Shown: piece after piece, positions 20,352 through 31,996 of the stretch
How positions within the stretch are numbered: the stretch's first letter is position 1
How the letters are laid out: each line of letters begins with the position of its first letter
Assembly: GCA_018806915.1 (NCBI GenBank)
Contig: JAGKQI010000058.1
Location: 557,830-621,829 of the forward strand
Source of the DNA: Phytophthora colocasiae
Taxonomy: Eukaryota; Oomycota; Peronosporomycetes; Peronosporales; Peronosporaceae
DNA: 64,000 nucleotides
Reading direction: 5' to 3'
Position numbers and translations under genes: made by a program
The notes under the pieces: generated by a model
Databases searched by the model: none
What the model saw: only the letters and a program-made list of their open reading frames with translations
Told to the model about the DNA's origin: nothing

Positions 20352-22559
20352 TTATTTGATGGCTCGCTCTTCATCTCTCATGGCAAGTGGGAAGACTCCG
20401 TTGCTGTAGTCATCGTAACTGCACCACGCGAACCTTGCTTCGGGGCTGTGCAGGGGTAAATCACTGCAGTACGGAGTCCCCCGTGCTCGAAAGTTCAATG
20501 TCGATTCTTCAGCGGTCTGGAGCCAATGCGGTAGAGTGGTGATATTTGTGTACTGAACTGTGAGGTAGAATATTTCGGTCATTGACTTGAAGTCGTTGGG
20601 GATCTCCTCGATTGGGTTCCGGTCCAGAACGACGTACATGGAGTTCTTGCTGAGTCTTTCAGGAACATTTGAGATATTGTTATCTGCCAGTGATAAGTCG
20701 GTCAAGGCCATACGGGCCAAAGCCTTTGGAAATTCTTGCAGTCCACAGTGTTCAATGTACAGCAAACTCACATCCGGCCACTTCTCGTCGAGGTCTTCTG
20801 ATATTGGGCCTCCGAAATCGGTGGCTGCAATCTCAATATCCAAGACGTAGGGTGACAAATCCGACGTTAAGCCATCCGGTATGCCACCTACGAAACGAGA
20901 CCGAACGATGTGAATCGTGGTGAGAGAGGGCACGTAAGGGAGCGATAATGAAGCTGTGCTTCGCCAGTCAACCACCGTCGCGTTATACAGCTCAAGCGCC
21001 ATCAACTTTCCGAAACGACGAATTTCCTCCGGGATGACAAGCTCTGAGCAGTGTGAAATAATGAGCGAATTCAGCACTTTGGGTTCCAGAGAAAGCAAAA
21101 TACCACGAATTTCGTCCTCACGCCCGATAATACCTCTATCGTAGCAATTGATCTCCATAACAGAGCACGCACACTGGTACGTAAACCACGGATGCATTTG
21201 CAACTTGCAGCCTGGTTTACAGGACCCCTCCTCACTGAAAAATATCCCTGACGCAACGATAGATGTAAGTAGTACAAATAATCCACACAGGGGCATCAAA
21301 GCCACGATGCAGGCTGTGATCCTTCTACCCCAGGTACTTTGCTTGACTTCAATTTGATTCGCTTCACCTTTTGCTTTGACTGCAGGTGGAGGTGAGCTAG
21401 AATTAACAACAACACTTTTCGCATTCGCAAGACTTGCCGTCGGTCCGATAGGCTGGATTTTCGGCGTCGATAAAACTCGAACAAGTATCATGTCGTGCTG
21501 GATAAGGAACTTCACGCTCCGCAGACCCGACAGCATGTTCAAATAAGGCAACGTCGTAGTCACCGCATCTAACCACGTGACCATGAAAAACTGGTTGCAC
21601 TCGAGTATTGCCCGGATTTGTAGTGTATCCGAGTAATTAAATTCAACTGGGAACGAGCCATGGTACTTCACGAACGTCAACATGTAGACAAAGATGATTT
21701 TCCCAGGGAGGACAAACCCCCATGTAAAATCAAGGATCAGGTCGATCGCAGTGCTGCTCAGCCGCCTCAACCCGACTCTCTCCTCCAAATTATAGTGAAC
21801 GAGCGTGTTTGCCATAGTGTTCAAGAAGATGAGCCCCGCGAATAATTGGTTCACCCAAATGCTGCTGATAAGGAAGCTGGACGAATACGCTTGAACAGTT
21901 TGTGACGCAATCTCCGACACTTCGCTTAAGAGTAAAATCATATCAAACCACTCACCTCGAGCGCTTGTTGCACGCGCAAACCCTGATACGAACTGTTTTA
22001 AAGAGTGTAACGTTGCTGTCCAGTCCGAAGTTTGGTCGTTTTCGTCTACAGTATCATCTTCTGTGCGAAGATCTATTAACTTGCCAAACACCAACCGCCG
22101 ATAATACATCGAGTAAAGTGACATCTTGACTGCGCTGTAAAAGTTCACCGCTCCGATGACAGTGTAGAGACAAATTATCACATTGTAATTCTCCTGCGGC
22201 ATCATCTGCAGCAATTGCACATAATAGTCCATTTCAGGAGATTTCAGGTAGTGGTAAATGTAGGCGAGTGAGCACGAGTAAGCCGCATTAAAAACGTGAA
22301 AGAAAAGCACGACAATCCAGCCCATGCGGATCAAACCCGGACTCATGTGAAGAGAAAGTTTCTTGGCTGTCCGAGCATGTGAAATCTCCATCACGAGGAC
22401 ACTTGCTTGTGTCCGGAGTCGACCAGCTTGATTGGACACCTGACTTATTGCCCGACGCCGCACTAGCTCAGTCGGTACCAGCAACACGTTAGAGATTCTC
22501 CGAGCCAAGTTCATCACTTTAAGGTCTTCAAGGCGAAGATGAAGGATAAGCAAGCGCAA
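20352..22559 (-). CDS. Five-helix membrane protein with leucine-rich repeats
   Basis: An intronless 735-residue reading frame; an internal ATG at residue 16 is an equally good start. Membrane helices are visible near 78-101 (WIVVLFFHVF), 130-155 (VIICLYTVIGAV), 225-255, 270-300 and, after a 50-residue linker, about 420-445 (ACIVALMPLCGLFVLLTSIVASGIFF). A Cys-bearing ectodomain (CKPGCKLQMHPWFTYQCACSVMEINC) leads into leucine-rich repeats: LALADNNISNVPERLS-type units such as LTDLSLADNNISNVPERLS, and a final FYLTVQYTNITTLPHWL. There is no kinase domain. Such LRR membrane proteins are typical of oomycetes, but the function is unknown. Confidence 0.75.
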   Translation of the reverse strand: MRLLILHLRLEDLKVMNLARRISNVLLVPTELVRRRAISQVSNQAGRLRTQASVLVMEISHARTAKKLSLHMSPGLIRMGWIVVLFFHVFNAAYSCSLAYIYHYLKSPEMDYYVQLLQMMPQENYNVIICLYTVIGAVNFYSAVKMSLYSMYYRRLVFGKLIDLRTEDDTVDENDQTSDWTATLHSLKQFVSGFARATSARGEWFDMILLLSEVSEIASQTVQAYSSSFLISSIWVNQLFAGLIFLNTMANTLVHYNLEERVGLRRLSSTAIDLILDFTWGFVLPGKIIFVYMLTFVKYHGSFPVEFNYSDTLQIRAILECNQFFMVTWLDAVTTTLPYLNMLSGLRSVKFLIQHDMILVRVLSTPKIQPIGPTASLANAKSVVVNSSSPPPAVKAKGEANQIEVKQSTWGRRITACIVALMPLCGLFVLLTSIVASGIFFSEEGSCKPGCKLQMHPWFTYQCACSVMEINCYDRGIIGREDEIRGILLSLEPKVLNSLIISHCSELVIPEEIRRFGKLMALELYNATVVDWRSTASLSLPYVPSLTTIHIVRSRFVGGIPDGLTSDLSPYVLDIEIAATDFGGPISEDLDEKWPDVSLLYIEHCGLQEFPKALARMALTDLSLADNNISNVPERLSKNSMYVVLDRNPIEEIPNDFKSMTEIFYLTVQYTNITTLPHWLQTAEESTLNFRARGTPYCSDLPLHSPEARFAWCSYDDYSNGVFPLAMRDEERAIK

Positions 22560-22852
22560 ATTTCGAGCCCCGAAATTTGCTGCGACCAGCTATTTCCAGT
22601 AACTAGGCCTCATCGCATACTGCCGGAATTTCTTGCACGTTTCCGTGTACTCAGAAGTGTATGACAGCGGACATTGATGCATTCGCTGTTCTATAAATGC
22701 TCTTCTCCTGCCAACCAATTCTTTTTCTCAAACGAAAAACGGTTTCTGGTTGAAGTATCAAGTCGAAAATCGCCACGTTTCCAAGCGACAGTGGTGCTCC
22801 ATCATCACTTTCAAACTCGCAACTCGCAACACTCCTACCATCTTTTAATCCG

Positions 22853-23821
22853 ATGCACGCTGCCAGACTTCTCGCTGCTGTTGTTACTGTGCTGCTTAAT
22901 CGTGTATCTGGGTCAAGCTGCTTCACTGCACCACAACTCAAGGTTATGAGCTTCAATCTTCGAACGTCACTCGCCAATGACCCTTGTCCGAGTGGTTGCT
23001 GGGAACAACGAAAGTGGAGAGCAAAGCAACTTGTGGACAAGTACGAGCCTGATCTCATCGGTACGCAGGAAGGAGCCCCCGACCAAATCCAGTTCTTTCA
23101 AGAACAACTTGCATTCGCAAGCACCGGGGAGTGTGCAGGTGATTGCCAATGGAATGAACGCGACAGCATCTTCTACAAAGCGGATCGCTGGGACTTGCTG
23201 GAAACGTCCACTTTCTCATTGGTAAAGTTGGTCTTTGTTGGATTCCATCAAACTTTGTGAACTAAAACTTTGTTTTGTTTTCAGAGCGACACCCCCGATA
23301 TCCTTCCGTCCAATACTTGGGGTCTCCAGTATCTGCGTGCAGCGGTCATTGCACGCTTCCGTGACAAGTCCACCGGTCGTGTTGTATGCATGCTGAACAC
23401 CCACTTCGATATCGCTCTAGGGCAGCCTCAGTCGGCTGTTTTGGTCGCGAAACGATTAATGGAGCGCTGCCAGGCTGAAGACTCAGTGATCATGACTGGG
23501 GACTTGAACACTGTCCCTCAAAGCTCCACTGTGCTGTACCTCGAGAACCAGGGTCCGATCGATGGAGCTTACACACCGATCCCGCTGTACGACACGCTGA
23601 CGGCTGCAGGCTCAGGGGGACCTACGTGGATCGGATCTTCCTTCGGAAACTACCCAGCAGGCAGCAAGTTCGACTACATTTTCTCGCGCCGCGATGACCA
23701 CACGTGTCTACGCAATGGCACGATATTAGTGGACACGTTTGATGGGTTCTCCAGCTCGGACCACGCAGTGTTGCTGTCTGAATTCTGCCTAGGAACGAAA
23801 TGCTCGAGGTGCATCGCGTAG
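22853..23821 (+). CDS. Secreted endonuclease/exonuclease/phosphatase-fold protein (copy 1)
   Basis: Two exons, 22853-23221 and 23285-23821, joined at phase 0, give 301 residues. A signal peptide is likely (ARLLAAVVTVLLNRVSGSS). EEP-superfamily active-site blocks are present: VMSFNLRT, the metal-binding Glu in IGTQE, NTHFD, TGDLNTVP and SSDHAV. Several Cys pairs (CPSGCWEQRKW, CAGDC, CSRC at the end) fit an extracellular protein. The superfamily includes nucleases, sphingomyelinase-like and inositol phosphatase enzymes; the substrate is not clear. A tandem paralogue with the same intron position lies at 24751-25805. Confidence 0.85.
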
Positions 23822-24750
23822 TTGCCATTCAATGAAAACATTCCAGGTGAACGCTGCATTGCAATGTGACATACAGTTCTGATCACCTGGTAACTGCACT
23901 TGTCAAGCACCGCGACGTAGCGACGGTGTCGACTTTGCGCGGGTTTCGTTGATCATTGACGCAGACTGTACATTGTAGACTGCAGCTTAAACCTCAAATT
24001 CTAAAAGGTGATCTGTCTTCGTCATGAAGTACAGGACGCACCTGTTGCTACAGTACATGTATGCACGACAACTGGCATCATAGAGTAATTCCTGAGTGGT
24101 ACAGTATGCGTTGCCGACGGCGACGACGTGCAGACAGCGATCTACATGTACCGGTACATGTACTGTACCGACATCTACATGTACAGTACAGTACACCTGG
24201 AAAGACCGCGTCAACATTAAGCTGCATATACAACTGCATGTGTGCCGCGTCAACAGCGGCCTTCATCAACAAGCACCAATGTTGGTGCTGGGGGGCTGGA
24301 GCGTACTGAGCTCCCAGTGAGGCAAGTAGAACTAGGAGATAAGCTGCTTGCTTTAATAAACTCACTTCGCAACTTACTAGTACTTTGAAGCGCGCAAACG
24401 TCATACATGTATACAGGCGTGTCTACAGTACGTTTGTTTCCTGGAGAATTGCATTGGATTGACGTAACCCATCGACAGATTTATCATAATCCAGTTCGAA
24501 CAGACTACATCGGATGACACAGTATGCTTTGAAGAAAAACAATCTCTGATGTCGATACATGTCCATGTGAGCAGTGCTCACTGAGCACCATCAATTGCCA
24601 GCGCTACTATAATACTACTGTAGTACATGTATACATACTACGAACATCAGCGCTGCACTGTGCAGTGCACAACCAGTAGACAGATTTGCCATCATCAACT
24701 TGCTGGTGCTTCAGCCAGTTTCTATTTTGCCGACTCGGACTCAGATCAAT
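23822..24750. other. Intergenic region rich in TACATGTA-like palindromes (0.93 kb)
   Basis: Between the two EEP genes. From about 24050 to 24630 the sequence is dense in short palindromes built from ACATGT, GTAC and CAGTAC, for example at 24144-24190 and 24620-24640. No gene is supported. It includes the promoter of copy 2. Confidence 0.4.
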
Positions 24751-25805
24751 ATGTTGACTATCAAGACAATCCTGCTCGGTGCTGCTGCCGTCGCGTTTCA
24801 CTCCGCTGTGGGGTTCAACATCCAAACCCAATTGGGCTCCTCCGATTCGACTCAGCTCAAGGTTATGAGCTTCAACGTACGCACGTCTATCGCTAATGAC
24901 AAGTGCCCAAGCGGATGCTGGGAACAGCGTAAGTGGCGTGCCAAGAAGCTCGTGGAGAGGTACCAACCTGACCTTATCGGTACGCAGGAAAGGGCTCCTG
25001 ACCAAATCGAATTCTTCATTTCGAACATGTCTTACGCGAGTCTGGGCGAGTGCGCGGGGGAGTGCAACTGGAACGAGCGCAACAGCATTTTCTACAAACC
25101 GGAACGTTGGGAGGTGCTGGAAAACACGACGTTCGCTTTGGTACGTCTATCTTGAATTTGGATGTACTAAATCAAATCCCTAATTTAGTGTTTTTCGTTG
25201 GACAGAGCGGTACGCCTGAGGTGCTCGGTTCCAACACTTGGGATCTCCAGTATCTACGTGCGGCTGTGATGGCTCGTCTTCGGGATCGTGCCTCGAGTCG
25301 TGTTGTGTGCATCCTTAATACGCACTACGACATCACTCGGGGCCAAAACCAGTCGTCTCTGTTGGTCACTGAGCGCATGAGTGAGTACTGCCAAGACGGC
25401 GATGCTGTGTTCATGACTGGAGATCTGAACGCGATCCCCACGACTGCAGCCGTCCAGTACTTGGCGAATGAGATCCCGTTGAACGGATCGTACACGCCCA
25501 TTCCGATGTACGACTCGCTCACCGCTGCAGGTGCTGGAGGTGCGACGTGGATTGGCAATGACTTCAACAACCACACATGGGAGCCATACAAGTTTGACTA
25601 CATTTTCACTCGCGATGACGCGGAGACGTGTCTGCAGAACGCCTCAACGCTGGTTGATCTGTTCGACGGGTACTCCAGTTCCGACCACGCTGTTCCGCTT
25701 TCTAAGTTCTGTCTGGGATCGCATTGCTCGAACTGCATCGGACGTAACCAGCCAGAGACGAAGCAAGATGTGCAGGTGCAACTTGGTGTGTCGGTGTCAG
25801 TATAG
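24751..25805 (+). CDS. Secreted endonuclease/exonuclease/phosphatase-fold protein (copy 2)
   Basis: Two exons, 24751-25140 and 25206-25805, joined at phase 0 after an L codon exactly as in copy 1, give 329 residues. The start at 24751 was chosen because it opens a signal peptide (MLTIKTILLGAAAVAFHSAVG); the frame is open upstream to 24700. Active-site blocks VMSFNVRT, IGTQE, NTHYD, TGDLNAIP and SSDHAV are all kept. It has a C-terminal extension of about 25 residues (RNQPETKQDVQVQLGV) absent from copy 1. Shared intron phase and same-strand order show tandem duplication. Probably secreted; the substrate is unknown. Confidence 0.87.
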
Positions 25806-26017
25806 TTTGGACTCTCGAAGCATTCAGAACTCGACTACTGTAAACACTTTCCTCCAGCAAAACTCGAGCCACTTAACAAGCAAACCATTTCAAATAAAGG
25901 CAGCTTGCCCACAATAATCGAGAAATGATTGCGAGCTCCTAATAATAATCTGTTTGTCTAAATTTGCGAGGACTTGTAGTCCTCCTCGTTCAAACTTAAA
26001 ACTTGACTGTGTGAGGT

Positions 26018-29000
26018 ATGAGTACCGCGAGTTCCAGCACGGCGCGACCTTCTTCGCAGCCAAGAGACCAACTTATTCTCCAAGTACAAAATGTCCCATT
26101 GGTTGGAAGACTGCTCGTGATTGAGATCTTTGAGGTGCCAAATGCAGCATTAACCAAAGCAACAGGGGCCCCATCATCAACTGGTCGTTCAACACCTTCA
26201 AGTGCATCGACGTCTGCAAGGACGAATGGATTTCGCGTAGCTGCGCGAGACGATGTTGAAAACGAGTATTCGCTATTCGTATCGCATCAAAAGGCGGAAT
26301 ATTTGTATCGGGCAGCTTATCCGGTTGAAGCTTCTGTTAGTGAGACGTTCACTTCCGAGGCAATGGCGAATGGGATCTTAGCCCACCTTAATATCATCGG
26401 TAATCGACAGAGAGACGTCGGTAAACTCGTGTGCCGGGAGCCTGAACCGCACGTGGAGAAGAAAACTCGCGTCTTACCAGTTAGCACACCACCAAGTAAG
26501 CAAAGAAACCCACATCTTCCTTCTAAACGCCAAGACCAACGTGCAGTTCGCGTACAGAAAACATCAAAACGTACGATGGAGGCAGTGGCAAAGGCAATGG
26601 GACGTCCTGATCACGATAACAGTGGAGATGAGGAAAGTGAGGTTGAGGCGGGAAAGCTGGATCGGAAGAGCAGTGAAGCAAGTCTCCTGCATCGAATGGC
26701 CGTGGCGGATTCCAAGACAATGTGGAAAGCAGAGCTGGAGACAAACTACGAGGAGACGGACCATTCCTTGTCTTTAGTTGAAGGAAATGAGGGCAACGAG
26801 CAAAAGACCCCAGTGTACACATTAGCACCAGGCTTATCACCGGTTAAAAGAGCACTACCAGAGCGTAAAACGAAGCACAAGGACCTCGAGGAACGTCGTC
26901 AACGAGGACGTCAACAACGAATTTTGATCGCACAAGCTGCTCAAGAGGTTAATTCACTGGGTTTTCATGGATCTGTCCAACCTCAGGACTCGTATTCGAC
27001 TCTAGTTGAAGAATCGGAGAATGATTTGAGTCTAGAAGGCTCGCGACGGTCATCTGTGGTGCCTGTCAGTACTACTGAAAAGCAGATCCCTCAGCCTCGA
27101 GCATCGTCAGCCCCTCGGTCTAGCGCTGTCGTCGGCAATGCATACGCTTTAAAAAATATGCCTGAAATGGGCACGGAGGAACCGGAGCAGTTTCTACGTC
27201 GAAAGACCCTCGATGCACACAGGAGTGTACATGTATTGAAGAGAGATCATTGGCAGAGCGACATCGGCATGGGAATTGAGATCACCGACGAACGACCGAG
27301 TTTGGAAACACCGCCAAGCCGACTGGATGCTCTTTTGAATACTGCACGTCGTGTGATCGTGGTGAATGCGGTAGGTGGTTCCTTGCAGCGAAGCGTTACC
27401 AGTTTGAGTGATGTTGGGGAGACAAGGTCAAGTAGGATTAGCTCCTCGCTAAGTTTTTTCACGGCTGCTCTTAGTGCTTCCCATTCGGAACCAATCCTTC
27501 AGATACCACAAGTGGAAATGAAGGAATCATTTGCTGCACCTGCTGATCAAACACTCATGGAGAAACCACACGGTCAGATGGAGATCCCTAATGTGCCACA
27601 ATTGAATATCGGGGCGGAACTAAACAAGAAATACAGCCCGCGACCCCAATCAAAGACAGCAAGAGCTGAAGTACGTAGCTATCCGACATTGGGACTGAAT
27701 TTACCTATGGAAGATACTTCTAGTAGTACATTGCAACGAACCCGACGGAGGTCAGTAGAGGACATTTCAATTTCCATGGCGATGGCACAACTGAAGCCTC
27801 AGAAGCAGTGTGCTAAGGTGGAAGATAGAATGAGATCACGATCAAACTCATTGGGCTCTGAGGTGATTGTACGTTTGGCTCCACTACCAAGCACACCCAA
27901 ACCGCTCGTTCAGGAATTTCTGGCTACAACGGAGCCTGAAAGTATTGTATCAATTTCTGGGCCTGATGTTGTCCAAGAAGAAGTTTGTGTGCCCTCCCCA
28001 GACCCTGAAGTGGTTATATATCCTCCAGTGGAGTTGCCAATTGAGACAAAGGAAAAGATTGAGTTGGTCGATGGTAAGGAAAGTGTGGACGAACTGTCAG
28101 CGCCGGATCTTCAGGAGGATAATATTCAAGCTAGCGAAAATGACGATTTATGTATTGTGAACAATATTTCGTCGACTGCTGAAGAAATCCAAGGAGCCGA
28201 ACCAACTGCTTTCCATCTCGGATTGCCTTCAGATGCTGAACTGGTTGTGCCCCCTCATCAGTGTTGGGAAGAGCCAGAACTCTCAGTAGTTTCACCAAGA
28301 ATTCATGCCAACGCAGTCGAAGACAAAAGTTTACCAGAGAGAGACGAGTTTCAATGTGAAAATCCTGTTGAGCTTCCTGTATCAACGAAAGGCCCAAGCT
28401 CGGCTGAAATTGCGATTGCTGGGTCACCAAGTGAGCTAATTGAACCGCATAATGAGATGAGTCAGCAAAGCAATGCCGAGTACAGCAGCCCGTTGAGATA
28501 CGATAACAATGAAGTTCAAGATGCTCGTGGCGATGAGGACGAGACTGGAACCCACATCGAATCAACCAGTTTTTGTGAAGATTCGATATACAACAGTCCA
28601 GATATGCCTGTCATTGGAGAAGCAGAAGGTGGAGATGAAATGGACAGTTTTACGGGAACAATTCCTATCATTCTTGCTGGGGTGGAGAGTATCCACAGTG
28701 TAGACATCGCTTCAAGCGACGCTTTAGACGACATTGTACCTCAGGACATCCATCTCGATAACGACTCTGACCATGATCAACCGGATAACGACCAAGACAC
28801 TGGGAATTCGAGCTTTATCGCTGCAACCAATATGAATGAGACTAATATCAGTGATGAACTCTCCAATGTGAAAATGGAAGTCGCGCATCCTCAACAGGCT
28901 GAAGAACTGTTAACAGAAGTTTTAACAAAAAATAGTGTTTTACTCAACAAAGAAGGCACGAACAGGTTTCAGGAAACATATCCGATACAAGAAGAGAACC

Positions 29001-31908
29001 ACACTGAAGACAACACTAACTTTCGACAAGCAGCAGAAGAAGAACAACCGAGAGATAAGGAAGTGAAGATTTCTGCGAAGTCGAAGGCGTTGGCAGGTGT
29101 TGGACTTACCAACAACGCAATACTCAAAGCCTCAACTGGTCCCCAAAGGCAACTTGCAGATCCATCCCCTCAGCGTCAAAAGTCTGGTGGAAGTACGCGA
29201 AAAAAGTCGCTCAGTCCAACCAAACGATATGATCCGAGTAGTTCTATGGCACAACTCAAAATGGGTGTGAAAGATGTGGGATCGAGACGGAGAAGCACCG
29301 TTGCAAAAGTAGCAAATCCACTACCGTTAGGCAAGCCGAAACTTGAGCGGAGCCATTCAGCTGAAGATATGAAACAGGAAATACTCGGTGCTTCACGCAG
29401 TGGGAGCACGAATAACCCCAGCAGCTCTCTACCTGATTTACCATTTGCGTCTTCAAAGCATAGTGTAAAATCCTCCCCTCAAAAGAGTCCCAGTCCGATA
29501 CTACGCAGTAAAAGTCAAGATTCAGCTAAACGTCAGTCGTCTCAACAATCCAAAGCAGTTCAGAGTGTGTCAAACTACCACAAGAAATGGGGCAAGTGGA
29601 TTGCGGGCAAAAATCTCATCGAGAAGGTCGGATGTCTGCAATTGGAGGAACTGGTGATGGCAGATCCCCAAAATGAGGAAAATCTGCTCAAGTTGGGCCT
29701 TCGCTACGCTCGGTGGTCGGGCACCAGTATGCAGGCGATTCTACTCCTGGAACACGCCGTGCTACTGCACAAGAACGTGACAGGTACACGAGAATACTGG
29801 TTCTGGCTTGGTTCGGCGCACTTGGATATCTTTATGCGCCATCGGAAGTATCTGCCTGTTGCCAGATTTCATCTAAACAGGAGTATACGAGCGTTTACCA
29901 GCGCTTTCGCCTACATGGAGAGTTTAGCGGACCCCATCCTACTCCTTCGCTATGCCATTGGACTCTTCTGGTACAAAGGCGACGGTAATTTAGAGAAGAC
30001 ACGGGACATTTTCCACGAGCTGTTCTCTCGATTTGTGAGTTTCTGCGATAAGGACCGTCCGAATCTGTTGTTTCTCCAGTTCCAAGTACTTCACCGGTTG
30101 AAGCTTTACGTGGATGCTATCGACTGTTTGAACCGGATCATTTCTCTTCATGAGAGTCTCCCAAACCAGTCGCCTTCGACTGGAGCAGCTCCGGTTCTGC
30201 CTTCAATGAATACTATGCAGCACTTTGCAGTTTATGATGCGGCCGACTATCGCTTGATGCTGATGCAATGCCAACAGGTCAGTGGAGATTATGTGGCTGC
30301 AGCTCAAAGTCTCGCCTCTGTTTTGAAGCACGAAAGCATGCAGCCATTACGAGATGAGGAATACTTTGACCTGTGGTTCTCTCTGGCAGAAAAATGTTTT
30401 CTTCACGAAGACTATGCACTCGCATTGGAGTATTATGCCATCGCTTTGAACTTTGCCAAACAATCACAAGCTCTAGCTGCCATCCATTATAACCTCGGCC
30501 TTTGTTTCCAGTCTTTGGGTGAAGACAGCAAGTGTACGACAGAGTATAAGCGCGCACGCACTGCGAATCGCCATGTCCCTCCTTTGGTTTCGCTTGTAGA
30601 GCTGACAACTTCGTATGAAGAGCGCTTCGCCCAGCTCTTTCAGAAGTCTATTGTCCAGACGATTGAAGAAGTGCGGGTGGAGTTATATGGCAGAGCTGTG
30701 CGACGTCTACAGCGAGTGTTCCGCCAGAGTCGACGAAATTTGAACAACATAAACAACAGCAACTCGGAAGCCTCACAAGTGAAGATGCCCAGTTTATCCA
30801 AACGGAGATTGAGCGTTGCTGCAGCTCGAAACCTGCCTGCTCTGGTGCGAATTGAAGATACTGGCGAAGAAACAGACGCTCATGAAGACGAGGGTTCACC
30901 GCAGCAAGCTTTGCCCAGTGATGGCAATCAAAACAGTAAATTAGACAATGCACTTGAAGATGTCGAGCGCCGACACGAATCCTTTTTGGTAAGGAAACAA
31001 GCAGCACTGAAGGAAATAACAGCATTACTGGCTAACCCACAGTATCGAGGCCGAGAAGTGTCGAATACGAGATTCAAAGCAATAACGCAACTGCGTAGTG
31101 GCCTTCTTTCACCCGAAAAGGACCAGCTTGACGCACGCCGAAAACAATCTATGGAGACGTATCGCCAGGTAAGATACAACCCGGTTTTCGTTATGGTCTG
31201 CAATTGCTAACTCTACTCTTCATCAAGCTCGGATACGTCTCGTCGACGATGCCATGGATCGAGTTTTGGGAGAAGCTACTCGCTCTGGCTCCAGAACTGT
31301 TTGAGTCACGACAAACTTTGTACGGGAGTATTGCGAGAATTCGAGGACGCTTGCCACTCGTGACGGATGAAGTTGCCTTTTGTGCCTTGGCTGAAAGTAT
31401 TGGAAACGTCAACAAAGCAGCTGAGAAACTGCACGATCACTCGTACGAGAGAGAACTCACGTACGTGTGTGCAGTTGTGGAAGTGTCCAAGCAACTAGCA
31501 CGAGCTTTCCCACTTCAACAGATGCAGTCGCCTCTCAAAGCTCCCCATCTGTCACTTCCTACTATTCCATCACCCGGAGTCGATCCTACCGCTTCCCCCA
31601 GCTCACCAAGTCTCGGTGGGGTATCATCACGTCGAGTTGTGCTTCCTCCATATTCCCCTACCTCAGTGGCGTCCACATCTTGCAGTCCAAAGCCGAAAGC
31701 GCACATTCGGATGAATCAGATGCTCGATTTCCATTTCCAGGAGCATGTCCAGAAGCAGGAGGCAGCAATAGCGATCACAGAAGCAACAGGAGGCTTTGTA
31801 CAGCAGCAGCGACGAACCGAAAAGCTCATGGTGCTGCAGGATTTCCGACAGGCTAATCGAGTTCTATTGAGCTCGCAACTGCCGTTCGGAAGCGAGAAAG
31901 CCACTTAG
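26018..31908 (+). CDS. Large TPR-like protein (1943 residues)
   Basis: Exon 1 is 26018-31168 and exon 2 is 31228-31908. The 59-bp intron has GTAAGA, a TTGCTAAC branch site and an unusual AAG acceptor, and frame is kept. Residues 1-150 hold a beta-rich segment (LILQVQNVPLVGRLLVIEIFEV) that might be C2-like, though this is weak. Residues about 150-1190 are low-complexity, Ser/Glu/Pro-rich and probably disordered. Around 1195-1560 are alpha-helical repeats of TPR type (LLKLGLRYARWS, YWFWLGSAHLDIF, FLQFQVLHRLKLYVDAIDCL, ALEYYAIALNFAKQSQALAAIHYNLGLCFQSLGE). The C-terminus has helices and a Ser/Pro-rich stretch. Likely a scaffold or adaptor; the specific role is unknown. Convergent with VPS34. Confidence 0.75.
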
Positions 31909-31996
31909 AAAATATACCATTGTTAGTATTTGGATTTTAAAGACGGCGAAGGAAAGAAACATCAGCGTAGACGCGAAGTTCACAAGTTCGACGAAC

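Noticed and set aside
22853..25805. RXLR or CRN effector genes
   Set aside because: Signal peptides exist, but no RXLR-EER or LFLAK-type motif follows in these or other small ORFs.
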